Source of the DNA: Acidobacteriota bacterium
GTDB taxonomy: Bacteria > Acidobacteriota > Aminicenantia > Aminicenantales > Saccharicenantaceae
Direction: 5' to 3'
NCBI GenBank assembly: GCA_014894455.1
Contig: JADBLN010000016.1
Span: 1 to 42,963, forward strand
DNA: 42,963 nt
Part shown: positions 7,388-14,959 of the stretch, in pieces
Position numbering within the stretch: position 1 is the first letter of the stretch
Layout: each line of letters opens with the position of its first letter
The notes under the pieces: generated by a model
What the model saw: only the letters and a program-made list of their open reading frames with translations
Database searches by the model: none
What the model was told of the DNA's origin: nothing
Position numbers and translations under genes: made by a program

Positions 7388-8238
7388 GCCCGGCCAAAAA
7401 AGGCCGGGCTGTCGAGCATGTGAGTGAAGTCATGGGAGTCTCCTAGCGGCGGGCTTGTCAGGTTTTGGACCAGCCCCGCTCAACCCAGAGGCACGTCCGG
7501 AAGGTACCCGATGACGAGGAGTGTTTAGTGAGCCAGATCGTCAGCCTGGCAAGTCAGTACGGACGGTATGGCTATCGTCGGATTACCGCGTTACTTCGTA
7601 ATGACGGTTGGAGGGTGAATCACAAGCGGGTGGAGAGGATATGGCGGCAGGAGGGGCTGAAAGTGCCGCAAAAGCAGCCCAAACGAGGACGTCTATGGCT
7701 CAACGACGGATCGTGCATCCGTCTCCGCCCAATGAAGAAGGACCACGTCTGGAGTTATGACCTGGTTATGGACAGGACCTCGGATGGGAGGCCGATCCGG
7801 ATCCTGGTCATTATCGACGAATATACGAGGGAATGCCTGTCGATGTATGTTTCCCGGAGGATCAGGTCCGAGGATGTTCTGGAACAACTCTACGAACTGT
7901 TCCTGACGCGGGGAGTGCCTGAACATATTCGGTCGGACAACGGCGCGGAATTCACGGCGAATGCGGTCAGGAACTGGCTCGAAGACCTTGGCGTAACCAC
8001 ACTCTTCATCGAGCCCGGGAGCCCGTGGGAAAACGGCTACGTCGAATCCTTCATCGGAAAGCTCAGGGATGAGCTGCTCAACGGCGAGGTTCTTGACACG
8101 TTAGCGGAAGCGAAGGTCCTTGTCGAGGGCTGGCGAGGGGAATACAATCGCTTCAGGCCTCATGGCTCCCTAGGCTATAGGCCGCCGGCCCCGGAGGCAT
8201 ATTTGGCTGGAAAATTCACTCAAGGGCTGGTGCATTGA
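7351..8238 (+). pseudogene. IS3-family transposase OrfB (copy A), nonsense mutation
   Basis: The orfB frame opens at 7351 and reads LLSPAKKGRAVEHVSEVMG and onward until an in-frame TAG at 7444-7446, where relatives have an acidic codon (GVSERRAC pattern). From the TTG at 7465 it is open again. The rve-type integrase core retains the DDE triad: Asp in YDLVMD, Asp in IRSDNGAEF and Glu in GYVESFIGKL. Because the TAG precedes the catalytic core, an OrfAB fusion cannot be made, although the distal 257-residue ORF could be translated from a weak start. The ancestral Glu is inferred from family memory. Confidence 0.75.
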
Positions 8239-8252
8239 TCGGGGGCGGGTCA

Positions 8253-8751
8253 TCGCCTGGCAGCTCTGCCGGGCCATGAAGGCCGAGGACGTGAAGAACA
8301 CTCTGGATATGGCCATCGCCAAAACCGGGGTCGAGCATATCCAGGTGGTCCAACGGCCAAGGCTTCTCAGCGACAACGGGGCCTGCTTTATCTCCCATGA
8401 GTTGAAGAAGTACCTCGAGAGCCATGAGATCCGCCATATCCGGACAAAAGTGTATCACCCCATGACCCAGGGGAGGATCGAACGTTATCATCGCTCGATG
8501 AAGAACCTGATCTTTTGGACAATTACTATGCCCCCACCGAGTTGACCGAGAGGATCCGGGAGTGGGTGGACTATTACAATCACCAGCGATATCACGAGGC
8601 CATCGACAACGTGACACCAGCGGACAAGTATTATGGAAGGGACCCCCTGATCCTGGAAAAGAGGGAAAAGGTCCGCCAGGAGACCATAAAGGCTAGGAGG
8701 GAGTTGAGCCGGATGGCAATGCTTGAAGCCTTGCCAAACGGCGTCAGCTGA
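8253..8751 (+). pseudogene. Truncated and frameshifted IS3-family OrfB remnant
   Basis: The C-terminal half of a second, different IS3 transposase. It begins in frame at the right end of IS3 copy A (reading VIAWQLC and onward) and contains the second catalytic Asp in LLSDNGACF and the Glu in QGRIERYHRS. A frame change near 8513 (MKNLI to LDNYYAP) splits the ORF-track entries 8276-8545 and 8515-8751. The 5' half with the HTH and first Asp is missing, so it is dead. The tail ends ALPNGVS. Bases 8752-8928 after it hold no recognisable gene. Confidence 0.85.
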
Positions 8752-9595
8752 ATTATCATGAGAAACGGAATCCGTAAGCTTAGGGAATCAGCACGCGAGT
8801 CCGAAACCGCTTGACGACGCACAAGATTGGGTCCCTGGCCCACCCGAAACATGCTTTTTTTCACGCTCACTCCCGTCCTGGGTGGCTATCCAGCAGAAAA
8901 CGACAACAGCCCCTATGGGGGGGAAGTATGAGGTGCCCCCCATTGGTTGGACAGTTTAGTGGCTGGTTGAAGGTGCATAGCGGGCCCGCCGGCCGCGGCC
9001 ATTGTAACTTCTTCTAAACCCGAACGCCATCGATTTCGGGATCCTCGAAGCGAAGGCGTTTGATCTGGTTGGAACATGTCAGGCCATTCCCGCCGCCGTC
9101 GGCATCATGGAAGCCGAGGTCCCGAAGTACACTGCGGACGGCGTCCGATAATCCAGGGCTTCGTGAAGCCGCTCCTCGTTGTAAAAACGGAAGTACTCCC
9201 CGAGCCGTTTTTTAGCTTCCGCTACCGTTTGATATTCGTGCAGAAACACCTCCTCGTATTTCACCGAGCGCCACAGCCGCTCGATGAAGATGTTATCGTA
9301 GACCCGGCCCCGGCCGTCCATGCTGACCTTGATGTCATGCTTTTCCAAAAGTCCCGTGAAGTCGGTGCTCGTAAATTGCGAGCCCTGGTCCGTGTTGAAA
9401 ATCTTCGGCTTCGAGATTTGAAGCGCCTGCCGAACGGCGTCCAAACAGAAGCCCTTGTCCAGCGTCGTCGAAAGCTCCCACGACAACACGTACCGGCTGT
9501 TCCAATCCATGACGGCCACGAGATAAACAAACCCATGCGCCAGCCGGATATACGTGATATCCGTGCACCAGGCTTGATCTGGAGCGTTAATCGTA

Positions 9596-9622
9596 GAGCT
9601 TGTTTCAAAGTTACGTGATGGC
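9596..9622 (+). repeat. Left 27-bp terminal inverted repeat of the nested IS
   Basis: It starts GAGCTTGTTTCAAAG and is the perfect reverse complement of 11003-11029. Confidence 0.93.
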
Positions 9623-9694
9623 GTTTGACATGGACGAAAAAAAAGGGCTACAACCCTCCATGATGTCAACCACAACACTAGGAGGAGTAGCCCA

Positions 9695-11014
9695 ATGGAC
9701 GACCTCGAAATCAAGATCGCCATCATCTATAAGGTACCACAAAGCAAGCTCACGCTCAACGGCCTTCTGCGCGGGCTGGAGCACGACCGGGATGAGATCA
9801 TGAGAGCTGTGCTCGGCCGCATCCTGGACGCCTTGGAAGAGAAGGCCAAGGGCGATTATCCTCCGGGTCGTTATGTCCTGAACGGCCATCAATCGACGGC
9901 CAGGAACCTCATGACGTCGTTCGGGCGAGTTCGTCACCGGCTGGCTCAGGTCTTGGATCGGACGACGGGGGCGGTCGTCTTCCCTCTGGCTGAGCGGTTG
10001 AAGATCGAACCTTATCGGCAGTACCAGAGGGAGACGCTGGAAGCCCCTGTCGGTCAGGCGATTCATCTGTCCTACCGCTTGGCCACGAAGGAGACGCGAC
10101 GCCTTCGCGGTCACGGGCCGAGTACCAGCACGCTCTGGCGCCGGCTCCAGGAGGTGGCGGAATCTCAGGGCGGTTGGCCGTTGCTCAAACATCGGCCGTT
10201 TACGTTTCTGATGGTCGACGGGACCAAGGTCCGGCTCCAAGACAGAGGGACCTCCCTGGAACCGGCGGAGATGCGTTGGGCGTGGGCCTCGGAGGGCGTC
10301 GGTAAACCGTTTGAATGGGTGGGGTTCTGGGTGGGCAAGGACTGGAGAACGATTCGCCGGGACCTCAGCCGCCGTCTGAACTACGGGCGTCTTCAGATGC
10401 TGTTTTCCGACGGCGAGTCGGCGATCGAGGACAACCTCCGCTCGGCGCGGATGGAGTGTCAGCGGTGCGTCTGGCATGGCCGGCACGACTTTCGTTTCCT
10501 TCTCTACGCCGATGAGGTTAAAGGCCCCGCCCAACGAGAGTTCCTGGAGCTGTTGAACCGCAATCCCCTCTTCCACCTGCGGCAGGCGGAGCTGGAAACG
10601 TTGAAACCCGAGGACGAGCCTCTGGTCCGCAAGCTCGCCCGAACGATCCGGAGCGGCTTCCGTGAGCTGCTGGCGGCGTTGCCGGAGAGCCGTTACCCGA
10701 AAACGCGGACCTACCTCCTGAACTTCTCGCAGCAGGCCTTGGCGTTTTTCGACTACTGGCTGGACCACCAACGCTGGATCCCTTTCACCACGAACATCGC
10801 CGAGTCGGCCTTCAGCCGGGTGGTGAATCGGATCAAACGAGTCGGCCGCCGCTGGAGCGAGGCCGGACTCCTGAACTGGCTGACGATAGCGATGGGCAAG
10901 ATCTTTCACCCCGCGTTGTGGACAAGTCTGTGGCGCCAATATCTCCAGCTTCATCGCAGCTTGCACCTTGCGTCTCTCATCTCCAAATACCGGTGGATCG
11001 ATGCCATCACGTAA
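9695..11014 (+). CDS. DDE transposase, Mutator/IS256-like superfamily
   Basis: A 439-residue transposase and the only gene of the nested IS. Candidate acidic residues are Asp in LMVDGTK (about residue 170), Asp in LFSDGES and Glu in NIAESAF. A CQRCVWHGRHD box lies between them, like the CxxH region of Mutator-type enzymes. The N-terminal part is helical and probably DNA-binding. The start follows AGGAGG. The exact ISfinder family (IS256, ISLre2 or another group) cannot be fixed by eye. The 477-residue minus-strand ORF at 9611-11044 is its shadow. Confidence 0.82.
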   Translation: MDDLEIKIAIIYKVPQSKLTLNGLLRGLEHDRDEIMRAVLGRILDALEEKAKGDYPPGRYVLNGHQSTARNLMTSFGRVRHRLAQVLDRTTGAVVFPLAERLKIEPYRQYQRETLEAPVGQAIHLSYRLATKETRRLRGHGPSTSTLWRRLQEVAESQGGWPLLKHRPFTFLMVDGTKVRLQDRGTSLEPAEMRWAWASEGVGKPFEWVGFWVGKDWRTIRRDLSRRLNYGRLQMLFSDGESAIEDNLRSARMECQRCVWHGRHDFRFLLYADEVKGPAQREFLELLNRNPLFHLRQAELETLKPEDEPLVRKLARTIRSGFRELLAALPESRYPKTRTYLLNFSQQALAFFDYWLDHQRWIPFTTNIAESAFSRVVNRIKRVGRRWSEAGLLNWLTIAMGKIFHPALWTSLWRQYLQLHRSLHLASLISKYRWIDAIT

Positions 11015-11029
11015 CTTTGAAACAAGCTC
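11003..11029 (-). repeat. Right 27-bp terminal inverted repeat of the nested IS
   Basis: It overlaps the last codons of the transposase gene and mirrors 9596-9622 exactly. It is followed by the TAATCGTA duplicate. Confidence 0.93.
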
Positions 11030-11377
11030 TAATCGTAAGTCCATTCAACAGATAAGGATAAACCTTGTGATCCGAACCGTTCCACGACAGCCGCGGCTTC
11101 GGATAGATGGCCACGAGGCCCATCAGCCTCATCAGCCGGCTGACCCGCTTGCGGTTGACCTCGTAACCCTGCGTCCACAGCCAGGCTTTCATCCGCCGCG
11201 CGCCGTAAAACGGATGCCGCATAAACTCCTCGTCAATCAGCCGCATGAGCAGAAGGTTCAATTCCGATTCGCCTTCGGGTTCGTAATAAAACGACGAGCG
11301 GGGCAAGTCCAATAGTTCGCATTGTCGGACGATGGGCATGCTGGGTGATACCGGTTCCACGAAAGTCCGCTTTTCTT

Positions 11378-11668
11378 CTACAGGAGCTGCTGTGACTTTT
11401 TTTTTAACCAGTCGAGCTCGACCTTGAGCTGACCGATCTGCCGGAACAGTTCCGCAACCAGCTCATCCTGAGATTTCTCATTCTGAGACTTCTGCTGGGA
11501 GAACATTTCCGGAAGCCGTTCCAGAAGCCGGGATCGCCATTGGCGGATCTGATTGGGATGGACGCTATACCCCGAAGCGATCTCGGTGATCGTTTTTTCT
11601 CCCTTGACCGCCTCCAGAGCGACCTTGGCCTTGAAAGCTGCATCGTGAGTTTTTCGCATCGTAACCAT
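11378..11668 (-). CDS. IS3-family transposase OrfA (copy B)
   Basis: About 96 residues from the ATG at 11668 (MVTMRKTHDAAFKAKVAL), preceded by AAGGAGG; an internal ATG at 11659 is also possible. It has the HTH_Tnp_1 pattern with ITEIASGYSVHPNQIRQWR and a C-terminal coiled coil (LFRQIGQLKVELDWLKKK). The 3' end contains a run of nine A residues on the coding strand where OrfB would be reached by -1 slippage. Confidence 0.9.
   Translation of the reverse strand: MVTMRKTHDAAFKAKVALEAVKGEKTITEIASGYSVHPNQIRQWRSRLLERLPEMFSQQKSQNEKSQDELVAELFRQIGQLKVELDWLKKKSQQLL
11397..11405 (-). promoter_or_regulatory. A9 slippery tract for OrfA-OrfB frameshifting
   Basis: On the coding strand the end of orfA reads TTAAAAAAAAAGTC. 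Such A-runs near the orfA stop are the usual programmed -1 frameshift sites that create the OrfAB transposase in IS3 elements. Confidence 0.6.
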
Positions 11669-11990
11669 CTTATACCATACCTCCTTTGAAGATATGGCGG
11701 GTCTTGATGCACCTAAATTCCCTGTCCAGTTTTTTGGGACCCCCACAGTAGGGGTAATGGATCCTTACTGGAAAAAGGCCTCCTAGAGCGTGTTTTTGGA
11801 GCCAAACGGGGTAGCGCCGCATCCCCTATAGGCCCTATGTGTGACGAGTTATCCCCCCGGCGCTCGCACGGATGAACCAAGCTACTCTCAGGGAGGCGAT
11901 ACCTGCAGGGCATATTGCACCAAACACGGGCAGGTTCAAATGGATTGAAAATTCTACTCGAGCGGTGTTATCTTGATGAGGGGAAGATCA

Positions 11991-13102
11991 ATGGGTCGAA
12001 AAGAGTTGCTCTTTAAGAACTACGAGCTCCGGGCGGTTCTTGAAGGACACCGGAAGGAAGCGGAAGGTGCGGTAGTCGAACTTCCGGCAACTGAGGTCGC
12101 GGCCGAGACCGAGGAATCGGTCCTCGACCGGCTTGAGGAAGAGTACCGCGTTGTCCCGCTTGAGCTACTCGAGGACAAAGCGACCGTGGAGCAGGAGGAA
12201 GCACAGGCCGATGTGAGCGGGGATCCACTCCGCTTCATTCGTGATCGAAGCCAGCCGTTCTACGTCCCTGGTCAGCGCGTTCGATATTACGTGCCGTATC
12301 GCGGCGACCAGGAACTTTGGCGCTGCCGGCCGAGCAGATACACGTTGAATCCGCCGTCGGCTGATGTTGCCAAGGACGAAATCGTCTTCGAGTTCACGGT
12401 ACCAAGCGCAGATATCGCCCAAACGAGAGGATGGTTCGACACGGCCATCGCCAGCGTAAGGCAGTGGATAAGCTTTTCAAAGCAAGACGTCGAAATGCAC
12501 AACCAGCAACTGCGGCCCATCCTGCGAGATGCGCTCCGACGACGTCGCAATCTACTTGCGACGGCTGCGAAGGAGGTGGAGGCGCTCGGCCTGCCGGTCC
12601 GCAGGAAGGTGGGCCCAGCCCCAGAGATACCGATGCCGGTGGCCGCACCCTCAGCGCGCACTGCCCGCGGTCGTATGCCTCCTCCGGAAACGCAAGAGTA
12701 TGACGTAGCGCTTTCCTTCGCTGGCGAGGACCGCGAGTACGTCGAGCAAGTCGCGACCTTGCTTCTCAACGCCGGCATCAGGGTCTTCTACGACAAGTTC
12801 GAGACCGTCAAGCTATGGGGCGAAATCTCGCCGACCATCTGGGAGAGATCTACGGCAAGCATTCGAGGTTTGTCGTGCTCTTTGTGTCGAAAAATTATCC
12901 GGCCAAGGCTTGGCCTACGCACGAACGTCAGAACGCGCAAGCCCGAGCTATCCGTGAAAACCGGATGATCCTCCTGCCAGCCCGCTTTGATGACACAGAC
13001 ATACCGGGGTTGCCGTCTACCATAGGTTACATCGACCTAAAGAGTACATCCCCTGAAGCGCTCGTGGCACTCATCAAAGAGAAACTAAGAGAGGAAACTT
13101 AA
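11991..13102 (+). pseudogene. TIR-domain protein, frameshifted inside the TIR domain
   Basis: The start at 11991 (MGRKELLF) follows GAGGGGAAG and is preferred over upstream TTG/ATG codons. Residues 1-85 are acidic and low in complexity, and about 95-205 form an unrecognised domain containing VRYYVPYRGD. From about 236 the TIR fold begins (YDVALSFAGEDREYVE, AGIRVFYDKF). Near 12817 the frame breaks after KLWG. The other frame continues RNLADHLGEIYGKHSRFVV to the end at 13102 and includes WPTHE, whose Glu is the expected NADase residue of TIR domains. One missing base accounts for the split. As read, the product lacks the catalytic half. It is a decayed gene, phase-variable or a sequencing error. 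Confidence 0.82.
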
Positions 13103-13121
13103 CTCTAGGTGCCTTATTAAG

Positions 13122-14000
13122 ATGGAACCAGTACCGTCGACAATAACGAAGACATACCCAGCCCGCGGCCCACTTCAACAGTTTCGCTTTATAGAAAGCT
13201 CTGCTTTCAACTGCTTCCGCTGTGGTGATTCGAAGAAGTCCAAGTTGATTACAGTATATGGTGGGGATTGGTCCAGGAAACTCTGCAACGGATGCTACGG
13301 CCGGCTCCTATCGCTGTTTGAAATCAAGGCCGGAATAATCCCGGATGATCAAAGGGTCGAAGCGTTGGTTGGAACGCTCTTAGCAACTGTCGCACTCGAC
13401 GATCAACGTCAAGCAGAGAGGATTCTTAAGGCCTCAGAGAAGCGAGCACAGGAGCTTTCCCCAGAGGCAGTGAGGTTCATTGCTACCGCCGAGCACATAG
13501 CAGGGCAGCTACAAGATGAACCCCAATTAGAATGGTCACCTGCGGTTATTGGTCTGTGTAAAGGGGTCGAAGCGGAGGTCGTGTCAAGGATGCTGAGGCC
13601 GCTAGCAGTGCTTGCCAGCCATGAGGAATTGAACGACGACAGGAGCGACAAGGACTTTGGGAGAATTGCAGCGTTCTGTGAGGACCCAAATAGGAAGCCT
13701 CCGGAACTGGGGGCGTTCGCACATTTCCTTCAGACGTTCATCAATAGCCACCGAAGACGCGAAACGAGCGTACTATTGGGCGCATTTAGGCGATTGGCCG
13801 CAGGATGGACAGGTTCAACTTGGATCCTATCTCTCGATGGGCTCCATGCTGCTCTGGCATCGTTGACCACGGATTTCAGAAATCGAGCTGCTCACATTGA
13901 TGAGCTCGGTAGGGCCGACTACATACAGTGTCGAGAGCTCACCATTGGCTCCGAAGGCATCCTTTGGAAGCTGGTGCTTGCCACCAAGCCCCACCGATGA
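13122..14000 (+). CDS. Hypothetical zinc-finger protein with HEPN-like C-terminus
   Basis: A 292-residue protein. An N-terminal zinc-binding motif is visible as two CxxC knuckles (C31/C34 in NCFRCGD, C54/C57 in LCNGCYG). A long helical middle follows, and the C-terminal segment carries RNRAAH (R253 to H258), matching the R-x4-6-H HEPN signature. It starts 19 bp after the TIR gene, suggesting co-transcription. No known family name comes to mind. An RNA-cleaving or RNA-binding effector paired with the TIR protein is a hypothesis only. Confidence 0.7.
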   Translation: MEPVPSTITKTYPARGPLQQFRFIESSAFNCFRCGDSKKSKLITVYGGDWSRKLCNGCYGRLLSLFEIKAGIIPDDQRVEALVGTLLATVALDDQRQAERILKASEKRAQELSPEAVRFIATAEHIAGQLQDEPQLEWSPAVIGLCKGVEAEVVSRMLRPLAVLASHEELNDDRSDKDFGRIAAFCEDPNRKPPELGAFAHFLQTFINSHRRRETSVLLGAFRRLAAGWTGSTWILSLDGLHAALASLTTDFRNRAAHIDELGRADYIQCRELTIGSEGILWKLVLATKPHR

Positions 14001-14069
14001 AAAAGCTCCGTTTCAGATCTGCAGATCATTGAGGGCCGACTAGCTCTGCAAGTTGGAGAGACAAGGGCA

Positions 14070-14849
14070 ATGGCTACCACCCCAAAGTCCGAAGCGCTGA
14101 TACCGGTTATATGTATCGATCCGTCTAGCGTTACTGGGGCGGAGATGTTTAATCTTAATTCCTGGCCAAGTGATAGCAAAGGCGTCATCCAATCGTGCTG
14201 GGCCGAATATTCCGTGCTACACCATTGTGTCGCCCAAATATCAGACATGTGTAATGACGCCGAACGCCTATTGGCAATAAGCATTAAGACAATTCAACAG
14301 CAGTGGCACGCTGAGAGATTTGATCTCGAAAGAGTTGCCATATTTAGCGAACAGCCCGATCTACATATACGAATTGAAGCGTTTTTCTCGGGAGTGAAGG
14401 CCCTGTTAGACCTCTTAGTACAGCTCCTTTCCACTGAAAAAATCGTAAGTGAGGTCATTGACGGCTTCCACCGAACTGGGGACATCTACGGCGGCAGAGT
14501 CCTCAATACACTGAAAAACAACGCGCTAAAGAACAAGAAAGACGCGGCTGCAAAGCTGGATGCTTTGATTTCAGAACATAAAAAGCTTTGGATTGATCAA
14601 GTGGTTCTGGCACGTGATCAACTCATCCACCCCGATAAAGGAACACATCAACTGATGTTCCGTCTCGTATTTGAAGAGAGAGCCAACGCGCTCGTCTGTA
14701 TAAAGGCATATCCGCCGGAAATAGGCGCTACGCCGATGCATATTTACACGCAAGATATTTTGAAACAAGCTACCGTTTTCTCGATGAGCTATTTGGGGCT
14801 ATTGCGCGAGCGAGCATTATCCAACAACAGCATGGAGCCGACGCGCTAA
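14070..14849 (+). CDS. Hypothetical protein with HEPN-like motif, cassette-like 3' end
   Basis: A 259-residue helical protein. RDQLIH at residues 182-187, followed by P and D, fits R-x4-6-H of HEPN-like domains. The C-terminus ends NNSMEPTR, a tail produced when a reading frame runs into an integron attC-like repeat; the attC-like site overlaps the stop. It is in the same frame as the preceding gene, separated by one TGA and 23 open codons. The ATG at 14070 has only a weak purine-rich upstream stretch. The function is unknown. Confidence 0.68.
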   Translation: MATTPKSEALIPVICIDPSSVTGAEMFNLNSWPSDSKGVIQSCWAEYSVLHHCVAQISDMCNDAERLLAISIKTIQQQWHAERFDLERVAIFSEQPDLHIRIEAFFSGVKALLDLLVQLLSTEKIVSEVIDGFHRTGDIYGGRVLNTLKNNALKNKKDAAAKLDALISEHKKLWIDQVVLARDQLIHPDKGTHQLMFRLVFEERANALVCIKAYPPEIGATPMHIYTQDILKQATVFSMSYLGLLRERALSNNSMEPTR

Positions 14850-14877
14850 AGTGTGCGGCTCATCTTGAGCTTTATGC
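14819..14877 (+). repeat. Degenerate integron attC-like site
   Basis: ATCCAAC at 14819 fits the attC RYYYAAC box. Then ATGGAGCCG and, after the spacer, CGGCTCAT pair with one extrahelical G, as in folded attC bottom strands. The 3' box reads CTTTATGC instead of the usual GTTATGC-like core, so the cleavage triplet is altered. Only one site is seen and no integron integrase is in the window. Confidence 0.45.
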
Positions 14878-14959
14878 GGCTTGAGCGCTTCCCGCAGAGT
14901 GCGGGACACCGTAGGTGGCTGGGGGAAGCCCCTATCTCAGAGCGCCGGGCCGGCGCGCG

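Larger units (their letters stand above)
7042..8252 (+). mobile_element. IS3-family insertion sequence (copy A), inactivated
   Basis: A 1211-bp element with ends TGACCTGCCCCCCCTCA (left) and, in reverse complement, TGACCCGCCCCCGATCA (right), which match at most positions. It contains orfA and an orfB-frame DDE transposase in the -1 frame. No direct target duplication is visible (left flank aagaaga, right flank tcgcctgg), and the right end abuts a truncated transposase of another IS. One flank has therefore probably been deleted or rearranged. Confidence 0.78.
9596..11029 (+). mobile_element. Mutator/IS256-like IS nested in IS3 copy B
   Basis: A 1434-bp element bounded by a 27-bp perfect inverted repeat and a perfect 8-bp target duplication, TAATCGTA, at 9588-9595 and 11030-11037. 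It carries a single transposase gene. An 8-bp duplication suits IS256/Mutator-type elements. Perfect repeats, intact duplication and an intact gene indicate a recent, probably still active insertion. Confidence 0.92.
9079..11360 (-). pseudogene. IS3-family transposase OrfB (copy B), interrupted by an IS
   Basis: The N-terminal part (11360 to 11030) carries the IS3 HTH_21-type domain (SFYYEPEGE, GARRMKAWL, LMGLVAIYPKP). The catalytic part (9595 to 9079) has Asp in WCTDITYI, Asp in NTDQGSQF and Glu in NIFIERLWRS, giving the full DDE triad. The two parts join in frame at GLTI-NAPDQAW when the nested IS and one 8-bp duplicate are removed. Inactivation is thus purely due to insertion and is in principle reversible by precise excision. 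Confidence 0.88.
8929..11747 (-). mobile_element. IS3-family insertion sequence (copy B), split by a nested IS
   Basis: A minus-strand IS3 element. Its ends are TGAGGTGCCCCCC at 8929 and, in reverse complement, TGTGGGGGTCCC at 11747. Both lead to a shared TTGGACAG/CTGGACAG block. A GTA triplet flanks both ends (8926-8928 and 11748-11750), fitting the 3-bp target duplication of many IS3 elements. Without the nested insertion at 9596-11029 and its duplicated 8 bp, the element would be about 1377 bp, normal for the family. Confidence 0.75.

Noticed and set aside
8752-8928. Possible gene or IS end between the IS3 remnant and IS3 copy B
   Set aside because: No convincing ORF, repeat or IS terminus could be matched; likely leftover IS or flanking DNA.
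9611-11044. 477-residue minus-strand ORF
   Set aside because: Antisense of the Mutator-like transposase; Arg/Pro-rich with no domain, and it crosses the IS ends.
11751-11990. Possible gene or IS remnant between IS3 copy B and the TIR gene
   Set aside because: Only short minus-strand ORFs without motifs; no inverted repeats or family signatures seen.
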